NCBI RefSeq assembly: GCF_910592395.1
Contig: NC_088317.1
Span: 9,922,001-9,982,000, forward strand
From: Lineus longissimus
Taxonomy: Eukaryota > Nemertea > Pilidiophora > Heteronemertea > Lineidae
Length of the DNA stretch: 60,000 nucleotides
Reading direction: 5' to 3'
In this document: piece after piece, positions 1 through 8,957 of the stretch
How positions within the stretch are numbered: position 1 is the first letter of the stretch
Layout of the letters: every line of letters begins with the position of its first letter
Position numbers and translations under genes: made by a program
Notes under the pieces: generated by a model
Told to the model about the DNA's origin: nothing
The model's input: the letters and a program-made list of their open reading frames with translations, nothing else
Databases searched by the model: none

Positions 1-294
1 TTTGCTTATGTTGTGTGACACACTTTATAGTGATCCAATTAATCCAGTAACCAAATTAGAGCATCAACAACAACAAATAAGTGTGTATGATGATTGGGAC
101 TCTAAAAGGGAAATGGGATACAATCCTCTGCTACAGTAGGCCTACATAGGGCCAAACATATGTGGTGGATTTGCAAATCCTCTGCAAAAGTAGGTATAAG
201 GCCTGATAACTTATATTTTTTACTGATACTGGTATCAATATGGAGGATTTAAAACAAATATATTCAGAATTATGTGAAATGGTATTTTCTGTAT

Positions 295-455
295 GTAGGC
301 GAAATGGCAGTAGGCGAAATGGCGAGTAGGCGAAATTGTGGGTAGGCGAAATGGCAGGTAGGCAAAATGGCAAGTAGGCGAAATGAGAAATAGGCGAAAT
401 GGCATTTTTTGGTAGGCGAAATGGCTGTAGGCAAAATGATTGTAGGCGAAATGGC
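295..455. repeat. Minisatellite, unit about 14-17 bp
   Basis: About ten imperfect tandem copies of a unit close to GTAGGCGAAATGGC run through this stretch, with small length changes between copies. The core GGCGAA is the reverse complement of the TTCGCC motif that fills the arms of the inverted-repeat element at 1645-2704, so the two may share an origin; that link is inference. Confidence 0.85.
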
Positions 456-904
456 GATAAACCGTTAAATCTTCATTTGATTTTTAGAACTGACAGTCTT
501 AGTATACTAGTCTCTGAGTAAAACACATAGCATGGGTGAAACCAACGATCGTGAAAGTCAGAGTGGCTCAGCGCCACCTGCTTCTCTGTTGAGGAGATAC
601 GAGAGGATATCTCGTCCTGATTTTGTGCAAATCAAAGAGGATGTTCTGAAGCTCACATTGAGAACAGGAAACGTCGTAGTTCTAGCAGTGTTAGGTCGTA
701 CGTGTTTATGGTATCTTCCTGGTGTCGATGCTGCTGGGTGGCTCCTCTCAGTTCTGTGGGGCCTAGCTGGAAGAGGGCCAACACACCCGGTGATGCCTCA
801 TCTTGGTTTACATCTCAGCTACTTGATCAATCGAAGGACAACTCATGATTCCTCATCAATATTGTTTAATATCTTGGCGTATGGTATATGGTACAGAAAT
901 GTAG
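456..904. other. Unassigned sequence before the BEL/Pao remnant
   Basis: A plus-strand open frame of 153 codons (532-993) spans most of this stretch. It has no motif I recognise and overlaps BEL/Pao integrase sequence on the other strand, so I do not call it a gene. The C-terminal integrase region and 3' LTR expected of the BEL element are not visible here, which suggests that element is truncated at about 905. Positions 1-294 also hold nothing I can identify. Confidence 0.4.
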
Positions 905-1644
905 GACTTGCCTACTCCATGTCTCGGACTTATCAGAACAAAATATGGACGGCAAACCTCTACCAGCTGAGAACCTTCTCACTGCCAACATGAAATCTTC
1001 AACACTCAATGAATCAGTCAATTCAACATGCACTGCTCTCACAACAGCACACGTGAAAAGCAGAATGTAGAGCTTGGTACTGGGTAAGTCGATGCAAAGA
1101 GAGGGCCTGCATAATCCAGGCCTGTCACTGTGTAGCTGGGAGCCTGGTGAATTCTGATGCCTGGGAGTGGCGCAGTAAACTGGATACATGCCTGGGCATC
1201 TACTCTTTGACAAAATATACAAGCCTTCTTCTCTGACTTCACCATGCGTCTGAGTCCCATGACCCAATAGTGATCACGAAAAGAAGTAATGACTGTATCC
1301 ACACTAGCACGTTTCAACTTAATATGCTCCCACCTGATCAACAGTACAGCCAAGTGACCCTTTGGTACAATCACTGGGTGGATCTCCCCATAAATGAGTC
1401 TTGAATACTGAATACGACCACCAACTCGCATAAGTCCATCATCGTCGATGAATGGTCTCAATGCTGAAAGAGGAGAAGTTTCAGGTAGTGACTGACCACC
1501 TCTCAACAAAGACAACTCCTTTCCATACTTCACCTCCTGATCATGACGAAACAAATGCAGTTTTGCCTCAACCAATTCCTCACAGGACAACTCTTGATCA
1601 GTACGACTCTCAGTAGGATGTGTCAGGTTATGCAGAAACCTGTA
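905..1644 (-). pseudogene. BEL/Pao integrase fragment
   Basis: The minus strand from 1644 encodes the region upstream of integrase (with FIDDDGLMRVGGR, typical of BEL/Pao), then a zinc-binding segment ending in the paired cysteines of CIFCQ, then the start of the catalytic core (GLDYAGPLF). A frameshift near 1060-1090 moves the continuation (VRAVHVELTDSLSVEDF, then FCSDKSETW where a catalytic Asp lies) to another frame. Similarity ends near 905, so the last catalytic Glu and the C-terminal domain are missing. The left edge at 1644 abuts the TTCGCC element, and the coding sense resumes beyond it at 2705. Confidence 0.8.
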
Positions 1645-2704
1645 GTCCAAATTATTCGCCGAAATTCACCGGCGAATTTCTGGCGAATTTACGGCGAATT
1701 TTTACAAGTTCGCCAAAATTCGCCAAAACCTCCTCAAAAATCGTCAAAAATTCGCCGGAAAGTTCGACAGAAATCGCCTAGAATTCGCCATAAAATCGCC
1801 ATAAATTCGCCGGAAAATCGCCACAAATTCGCCAAAATTTCGCCGAGAAATCGCCACTGGTATTTCAATGAACTTCGCCGAAATTCGCCGATCGAAATAT
1901 ATCTGGCTCAAATTCGCCACAAATCGCTACAATCTGGCGAAAATCACCTCCTCGCCGGTTCCTCATTGCAATGTCGTAAAAATAGAAGATCTGTAGCTAC
2001 CTTGTGTTGGATTATAAAAAATATTGGCCAAAAATAGTACATCCACTGTCAATGTAGAACTGACTGTTCAATGCACGTCTACAGAACAAAAACATTATAA
2101 TTATTACTATAGTCCAGGTAACCTCGACCGCCGGGGCTGCGTCGATTCACTAGGAATAAAGCCCAATGTACAGCCAATGTAAAGAGCACTGAGAAATACT
2201 GAACGCTCCGGTATTCAGTAGGCACGAGGATACCTGGGAATCCCCAGCCTAATACCATTAGTCCCCACAGTGGCGCTGAAGTCGCTGCCTTGGGATCTCA
2301 CTTATGTTCGTTTATCTGGTCGCGCCGTGTATCGTAGGATAGGAATAAGTAAATAACCACATTAACGAGGCAAAAAACACTAACTGGAGGATGACGATAC
2401 AAAGATACAAAGAACAGGGTGAGCTGCGACTGCTTTCTGGTAAAAAAATGCGCCCAAAAATACGGAAATTCGCCAGATTTCGGCGATTTTCACTTCGCCT
2501 CTCCTCGTCGAAATTTGCCTGGTATAAATTTCGCCAACGTTCAATGATAAAAACTCGTCGAAAAATAGTCAGGAATTCGCCGAAAGTTCGCCTGAAATTC
2601 GCCATAAAATCGCCGATAATTTGCCTTCAAAATCGCCCAAACTTCGCCAAACATCGTCAGAACTTGTGGCGTTTTTGGGGCGAATTAGGGCGAATAATTT
2701 GGAC
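1645..2704. mobile_element. Non-autonomous inverted-repeat element with arms made of TTCGCC arrays
   Basis: The ends are a perfect 16-bp inverted repeat: gtccaaattattcgcc at 1645-1660 and its reverse complement at 2689-2704. Inside each end lies about 250-300 bp packed with degenerate TTCGCC/AATTCGCC motifs (1650-1940, mostly one orientation, and 2450-2695), around a central non-repetitive stretch at about 1980-2400. BEL/Pao coding sequence runs up to both ends, which proves insertion. I see no clear target-site duplication. Open frames within the arms (for example 1543-2037 plus and 2391-2819 plus) are by-products of the repetitive motif. No transposase is present. Confidence 0.75.
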
Positions 2705-3869
2705 AAGGCCCTTAATGCGAACAGCACGAAACAATCTTGGCCATCGAGTAACCAAGAGAACCTCCTCCACCGGCAACCAATTGGTCGCTACAGCCATAAA
2801 AACCTCAACTTCACTCTGAAGAAATTGTTCAACACTCTGAAACGAACAGTGATGAATCAACTGTTGCATCAATCACTGGTTCAGACAACCAATCAGGTCC
2901 AGACAACCACAGAGTAGAACTAACCAACTCTTCAGCTAAGAGACCCCTTGTCAACAAATCGGCAGGATTTTCCTTGCCTGGGCAGTGTGACCAGAGAGAA
3001 GTGTCAGTTAACCTCTGGATCTCAGTGACTCTCTCAGCCACAAATGTCTTCCATCAGCAAGGTTCCCCCTTGACCCAGCCCAAAGCTACAGTCGAATCTG
3101 ACCAGCAATGATACTGTATCTCTGGCATCTTCAATGACAATCTCACCAAGTCCAACAACCTCGCTGTAAGGAGGCAACCAAGTAACTCTAAGCGTGGGAG
3201 GGACACCATCTTCAATGGCGCCACACAAGCCCGCGCAAGAACCAGTGAGACCTCATAACTACCATCTGGTAGTGGGACCCTTTATCACAGAACCGTAGCC
3301 TTGTTCAGAAGAATCTCCGAAGCCATGCAACTCCAATCCAGTCCATGGACGAATTGTATAACACCTAGGAATTTTCCAATCCTTGATAACCTTCAAACCA
3401 AGAACCCAGCTTAGAAATCTACAGTGAATCCCTGATGGAACTCCAACATCCCAGTTTAAATTTAACTTCCAGACATCCTGTAGCAAGATCTCGACAGTCA
3501 TAGAGTCATTATTATTATTATAGAGTGGGGGGGGGGGGGGGGGGGTGTGAGGAAACCCAATGGATCATACAGTCTAGCAATATAACTAAGTATGACACGC
3601 TTGGTTGTGACCAGAGACTCAGACACCTCTATTCCATTAAAACTGAAACAATCCTCACTTCAGACTGAGACTCTTCACATAGTCAGTACCTGTTTGCGTC
3701 ATATGATCATCATTAGAATGACACTTGGCAAAGATAAATCCACCTTCTGACATAATCCCATCAGCCTCACGGTACAAAGAATCAGCAGCCACTCTTTCTT
3801 CTGAAGACAGAGAGGGTGTTGAAGAATCAGAATCATTAGTCACATGTACTATGTCCTCTGACACAGAGG
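2705..3869 (-). pseudogene. BEL/Pao RT C-terminal, RNase H and connection fragment
   Basis: Minus-strand pieces encode, in order, the linker and MSEGGF block after the RT palm (3655-3864), an RNase H start with LHGFGDSSEQGYG (about 3259-3501), a middle section (3034-3228) and the conserved HCPGKENPADLLTRG block with the following WLSGPDWL (2829-3041). They lie in different frames, so indels have accumulated. A poly(G) run at 3523-3546 interrupts the sequence. The fragment lies between the LINE insertion (upper side) and the TTCGCC element (lower side). Confidence 0.8.
3521..3546. repeat. Poly(G) tract, about 24 bp
   Basis: An almost unbroken run of G follows a short ATT microsatellite inside the BEL/Pao RNase H region. 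The length in an assembly may be unreliable. Confidence 0.9.
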
Positions 3870-5477
3870 GTGTTTATTTATTTATTTTTTTTTTTTTTAT
3901 TTATTTTGATTTAAAGTGCTAAAATAATGGTGCATACATTTTCTAAGCACTGTACATAATATTAAATGAGTACATAAAAGTGGTGATTTCATGAGGATAA
4001 AAAACAGTTTAAAAACATCCGGAAAATATCAATATTTAAAACATGTATGGCCTACTCTGAATATGTTAGGATAAAAAGATGAGTTTTGAGTTTACTCTTA
4101 AAAGTGTTTAGCACAGTGACATCACGTAACCAGCTTGGAAGGGCGTTCCACAGCCCCGCGGCCCGGACACACAGAGATCGATCCCCGAAGACCCCATTTG
4201 AACGTGGGATGGCAAGGAGCCAAGGGTCATCCGAGGACCGAAGTTTGCGGCCGGGCGCACGGAGACTGAGAAGTTCCTTCATATACTGTGGGCTCTCCTC
4301 ATGATGGATGACCTTGTGGGTTGTGAGAAGAACTTTGTAGTCGATACGTGATGTCACCGGCAACCAATGAAGAGATTTTAAAATAGGGGTTATGTGCTCT
4401 CTCTTTTTGGACCTGGTTAAGAGGCGAGCACTAGCATTTTGTGCTTTTTGAAGGCGCTGGATTTCACAGCCCGGTAATCCGAGCAAAAGACCGTTTTGGA
4501 AATCCAGGCGAGATGTTATTAGCGCATTTATTACTCTGGCACAGGTGGTATTGTCCAGGTATCGTCTGATCTTTGCTATTCTATGGATCTGATAGTAAAC
4601 CCCCCTCACCACTTGGGACACCTGTTGTGACATAGACATGTTTGCATCAAAAACAGCACCAAGATTTCGAACCTGAGATGAGGGAGTAACAGAGGATGAT
4701 CCGATCTGGATTGAAGGAAGTGGCTCAAGTCTTGACAGCTTTCTCTTCGACGCAATGATGAGGAATTCAGTTTTATCATCATTGCCCTTCAAGTGATTGG
4801 GGCCAAGCCACTCCCGAACATCTGCTACACATGATTCAGCCTTTTTAATGGCAAGGCGGAGCCCTTCTGGTGTGACATCGAACGTATCATATAATTGTAT
4901 GTCGTCCGCGAAGCCATGACGACACATGTCATGATTTTCAATGATTGCCGCAAGGGGTTTGATGTATATAGAGAAGAGTATAGGGCCAAGCACGGAGCCC
5001 TGTGGCACCCCAGAGAGGAGAGGCATTTTGTCAGACTTTTGCCCTTGAACGAGCACCGACTGAGTTCTCGAGCTGAGGTAGGATTTAAACCACTCCAAGG
5101 CTGTCCCCCTGATACCAAGCTTGTCCTCAAGTTGTGAGATCAGAAGCTTATGGCTGATAGTATCAAAAGCAGCAGACATATCAAGGAGGATCAAAATCAC
5201 ACCCTGCCCCCTGTCAAGAGCCACATCGATGTCTGCCTTGATACGCAGTAATGCCGTCTCCGTGCTGTGTCCAACTCTATATGCAGATTGTAACGGATCA
5301 TACAGGCCATGCACCTTCATATGCAACACGAGCTGCTTCGCCACCACCTTTTCAATGACTTTTGATAGAAAAGGAAGATTGGACACAGGGCGATAGTTTT
5401 TGAGGATATTGCAATCCAAACCTGACTTCTTTAGCAGTGGTGTCACAAAGGCATTCTTTAAGCAGTCCTGAAACATC
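3870..5477 (-). mobile_element. CR1-like LINE, 5'-truncated, inserted in BEL/Pao
   Basis: This is a non-LTR retrotransposon copy on the minus strand. Its 3' end is the A-rich tail seen on the plus strand as a T-rich run at 3873-3905, and its 5' end is cut off inside the reverse transcriptase domain at about 5477. BEL/Pao linker sequence borders it on both sides. A possible 5-bp target duplication (aacac on the minus strand) is too short to be sure. The 5' junction has a 25-bp near-duplication (5453-5477 and 5478-5502). Confidence 0.85.
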
Positions 5478-5479
5478 AT
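4052..5479 (-). CDS. LINE reverse transcriptase (CR1-like), N-terminally truncated ORF2
   Basis: This 475-codon open frame is the C-terminal two thirds of a LINE ORF2 product that copies element RNA into DNA at the insertion site. The RT blocks are clear: NYRPVSNLPFLSKVIEK, LLDMSAAFDTISH (first catalytic Asp), SGVPQGSVLGPILF, and the palm motif FADDIQLY (Asp pair). The thumb and a C-terminal region ending near ALPSWLRDV follow. The apurinic endonuclease domain expected upstream is missing, so the first Met is only the first Met in a truncated frame. The frame is intact to its stop, so this insertion is younger than the surrounding BEL element. The CR1-like clade assignment is from motif memory. 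Confidence 0.85.
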   Translation of the reverse strand: MMFQDCLKNAFVTPLLKKSGLDCNILKNYRPVSNLPFLSKVIEKVVAKQLVLHMKVHGLYDPLQSAYRVGHSTETALLRIKADIDVALDRGQGVILILLDMSAAFDTISHKLLISQLEDKLGIRGTALEWFKSYLSSRTQSVLVQGQKSDKMPLLSGVPQGSVLGPILFSIYIKPLAAIIENHDMCRHGFADDIQLYDTFDVTPEGLRLAIKKAESCVADVREWLGPNHLKGNDDKTEFLIIASKRKLSRLEPLPSIQIGSSSVTPSSQVRNLGAVFDANMSMSQQVSQVVRGVYYQIHRIAKIRRYLDNTTCARVINALITSRLDFQNGLLLGLPGCEIQRLQKAQNASARLLTRSKKREHITPILKSLHWLPVTSRIDYKVLLTTHKVIHHEESPQYMKELLSLRAPGRKLRSSDDPWLLAIPRSNGVFGDRSLCVRAAGLWNALPSWLRDVTVLNTFKSKLKTHLFILTYSE

Positions 5480-6588
5480 TCTTTAAGCAGTGTTGAAACA
5501 TCAGAATTATCAACTACATGTGCTTTGACTTCAGAGGATTGAGATGATGTTGAGAAGTCAGCGCCCGAGATAAAATCATCAACATACGTGTTCTCTCTCA
5601 ATTCCTCAACAGCTTTTGACTCTGGGTATTGTGACAGGTGGTATTTGATTGTTGCAATCAAGAGAAATGAAGAACAAGTATTACCAAATGGAACTCTCCT
5701 GAACCTCATGACCCTGACAGAACCTCCATAATTCCACAAGAATCTATGCAGATCTTGGTCCTTACCCAGTACTCCAACCTGTAGGAAAGCCTTCGAAATA
5801 CCAACCTTCCATCTCTGAAATCTAATGAGTATCCCAACCAAGTTTCCCAAGAGACATGGACCAGGTTTCAAACAATTGTTAAGTGAAATTCCATTGATGC
5901 CCTCGGCTGATGCATCGAACACTGGTCGAACTCTGGTAGTGAGACTAGACTCCTTCATAACGGGATGGTGAGGGAGATAGAACACCGAATGAGGAGTGAC
6001 CAGTTCGGACTCTGGGACTTCCTCAATGATACCCATAGAATCCATATCCAGGAAAGCCTGATTGTAACCGGCTTTTAAGGGAGGATCCTTCGCCAATTTT
6101 CTCATCAAATTTTTCAACCTTGTCTCAGCCATCATTCTATTGTCTAACAAATTCAACTCAGAAGCATTCTCCTTCCAAGGAAGCTGAACATGGTATTTAC
6201 CATCCTCAAATTTTATCGACTCATTGAAATTCTTCAAGATTTCATCACCAGAATCCAGATTCTGTGCAGACTGAACTCCTATGGATTCTAAGTCCCAGAA
6301 TTGCTCCAATGTGGACTCTGACAAATCAGACAAACAAACCATACTAGTACTCACTTCCTCATGATGAGTGACTACAAGAACCTGACAATAACCATCAAAA
6401 TACCGATTCCTGTGCCACCAGACAATCTGATAACACCACTCTTCGCAAAGCTCTAGTATGAATCTAAACCAACCAGAATATCAATCTGAACTTCCCGATC
6501 AACCTCTTAAGAATCTGCCATCTGAAGATGTTCAATAGAACCTAGTACTTCCCTTGAGACACTATGCCTATGCATGGATGAACAAACA
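5478..6588 (-). pseudogene. BEL/Pao reverse transcriptase fragment
   Basis: The minus strand encodes the BEL/Pao region between protease and RT (a degraded VQIDILVGLDSY block near 6490), then the RT fingers and palm in one open frame at 5476-6354. Visible blocks include RVRPVFDASA, SLNNCLKPGP and the palm motif TYVDDF. The first catalytic Asp, normally in a DIxKAFLQ-type block, reads as Gly (VGISKAFLQ), so this RT should be inactive. The linker after the palm contains an internal repeat of about 20 residues that continues on the far side of the LINE at 3800-3869. The upper edge abuts the gypsy target duplication at 6589. Confidence 0.85.
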
Positions 6589-6593
6589 GACTT

Positions 6594-6750
6594 TGTACTG
6601 TCTTAGCTACCGGTTACGTTAGGATTAACTTGATATTAACGGATTAAAACAGAATTGAATCCAACAATCTATCAGTCTTTATTCTCATGTTCCGCTAACT
6701 ACACAAGTACCACGGGTCTCAATATACAGGGTGTTATACAAAACACTACA
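6594..6750 (-). repeat. 3' LTR of the Ty3/gypsy element
   Basis: A 157-bp direct repeat of 11468-11624. The two differ at one base in the ggt(t/g)acg segment and one in the caata(t/c)acag segment. On the element strand it carries AATAAA (in gagaataaag), a plausible polyadenylation signal. The LTR is short for this superfamily. Confidence 0.95.
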
Positions 6751-6766
6751 ACCCTTCCCCTTTTAG
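6751..6766 (-). promoter_or_regulatory. Polypurine tract of the Ty3/gypsy element
   Basis: On the element (minus) strand a purine run, aaaaggggaagggt, directly precedes the 3' LTR. This is the expected position of the plus-strand DNA primer in LTR retrotransposons. Confidence 0.8.
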
Positions 6767-7334
6767 AACAAAACTCCTCTAAGTTAACTGTTTAACAAGA
6801 ACTCCAAACTAAGACAAGAATTACAATGTTGAAATATAGTCAACTGTATCAGTCCAAACTTTAACCTGGAGACGCCTAACTAAACTGTCTCTCAATTCTC
6901 TGCTCAGGTAAATGCAACCAAATAAAACTCAATTCACATTGATTGAACATATTGAACACTAATATTAACTAAATCTTGACCTTAACTTGTCTCAACCAGA
7001 TAATCTCTAGAAACCTGTCCAATGTTGTTTACTCTACTAGTACTGCAGGTTGTACGCAATTGTCTCTACAATTCAGAACAGTCCAAATTATCCTAGCATC
7101 AACAATTTTGGTTAAGTCTACAATTACTAGTATAATTTTATATAGTTCTTGACACAAATATAATGTAATTAAACCAATAATACTTCAAACCAACAAAATT
7201 AAAGGAGAACAACTGGGGTAGACTACCCAGAAGTTCCAGACAAGATCAGGGAGTATTCTGTCCCCTTATAGGTGACCTGTCTGTGTTTTAGAAAGTGCAC
7301 CTTTTGACTTTGACAAGACACTTGGGCAAAACAC
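6767..7334 (-). other. Ty3/gypsy 3' untranslated region
   Basis: This A/T-rich stretch of about 570 bp lies between the pol stop and the polypurine tract. I see no envelope-like frame or other protein motif in it. Confidence 0.6.
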
Positions 7335-8951
7335 TTAGCCCAATTCATAGTCACTAAGATGAGCTGGTGGGCGGCATACCCTACCTGACCTGCGCACATT
7401 CGGCAATTTAACCGTTGACTCTTGCGGCACTGAGTCATCATTAGAGTCACAATCTGACAGCGCATCCTGTTCAATATCTACAGTAATGGGTTGTTCCTGA
7501 CTAACGTCCTTCTCAGGTTCCACGTTTTGTTCATGAAACTTTTTCAACTGCGCCGTGTTCCTCTTGTACATTTTTCCTTTGTCGGATCGGACAGTAACGT
7601 CGTTCCCGTATTTCTGCACGACAACACATGGCTTCTCAGCAAATCTAGTTGACAGTTTGTCCTTCTTTTGTTGTTGCATGAGAACTTTTTCACCAACTAA
7701 TATTTCACATTCACGCGCATTTCTACGATTGTCCGCATAGTCTTTTCCCTTTTGTTTTAACTCTGCATCGCGATCTCGGGCTGCTAGCTCACGCTGGTAA
7801 CTGCTTTCAGAGTATTGCGGCACTTTTGATCGTATTTCGCGACCGAACATTAGTTTTGCGGGTGTGACCCCAGTAGTTGAGTGTGGCGTTGTCCTATACG
7901 CAAGAAGTAGTCTGTTTAGTCCTTTCACCCAGTCTTTCCCTTCGGCATGTGCTATTCTCATGGCTTTTAGCATTGTCCTATTCTGTTTCTCAATTTCTCC
8001 ATTTGCCTGAGGCCACAATGGAGTACTGGTTCTATGCTCAATACAATTTTCGCGAAGGTATGACTCGAATTCAGCAGAAATGAGTTGTGCCCCATTATCG
8101 GTTTTCAGCGACTCTGGATATCCATAACGGGTGAATATCGGTTCCAAGCACTCGATCATTTTTGCTGAGGTTATTGTCTTTACAATGTCTATTTCAAAGA
8201 ACCGGCTGTAGTAATCCACTATTGCCACAATGTACTCCCCATCAGGCATTGGACCTAGTAAGTCTAAGGCGGTATCTTGCCAAGCTGAACTTGGCAGATC
8301 AAAGCGCTTTAGAGGTTCTGGTTTTTCAGCTCGTCCGACTAGCTGACACCCATGACACGTGCGACATTTTCTATCTGTGTCACGATCAATGCCGGGCCAC
8401 CATACTTTGGACCTGAGTCTCTCCTTAGTTTTCACAATACCCTGGTGGCCTTCGTGTCCTAAATCTACAGTTTGTTTCCTCAATGATTTAGGGATAACAA
8501 GTCTCCAGCCACGCAGCACGAGCTTACCAACGACACACAGTTCATTCCTAACCGGTTTAAACTCAGCTGGGCAATTCTCCCAGTGACCTGATTCAACACA
8601 ATCACGGACAACTGAAAGTTTTTCATCAGCGGCGGATTCGCGCTCAATATCACGAATTTTGAGGGCTATAGGAGTAGCCTCCTGCGCAATGAAACGCACA
8701 AATTGTTCTGCTTCATCAGTCTGTTCAAGCTTAGACTCAGCAATGAGTCTGGACAGCGCATCAGCCACCATCTGTTTTCCAGGGATGTGCTTTATGGTGA
8801 AATCATAAGACTGGAGTCTCAGAACCCATCTTTCTACTCTAGCACAAGGTTTGGATTTTGGCGCATAAATGTACAGGAGCGGTTTGTGATCGGTGGCGAA
8901 TTCAAAATGTATACCAGACACATAAGCATGAAATCTCTCGCATGACCACAC
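7335..8951 (-). pseudogene. Ty3/gypsy pol, second half: RNase H end and integrase (after in-frame stop)
   Basis: This 538-codon frame continues the pol polyprotein in the same frame after the TAA at 8958-8960. The displayed start is GTG and is not a true initiator. It begins inside RNase H (FATDHKPLLYI, then ADALSRL), then gives the integrase zinc domain (H and H in HEGHQG, C and C in CRTCHGCQ). The catalytic core follows, with Asp in LDLLGPMP, Asp in KTDNGAQ and Glu in NGEIEKQNR. A C-terminal tail with basic RRSGR closes the protein. All three DDE residues are present. No other disruption is visible, so the single stop is the only obvious defect. Confidence 0.9.
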
Positions 8952-8957
8952 AATCCC

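Noticed and set aside
532-993. Plus-strand frame of 153 codons
   Set aside because: No recognisable motif, no splice context, and it overlaps BEL integrase on the other strand.
1543-2037. Basic, Arg/Lys-rich open frame
   Set aside because: It is the translation of the TTCGCC array; a short repeated word without stops leaves several frames open.
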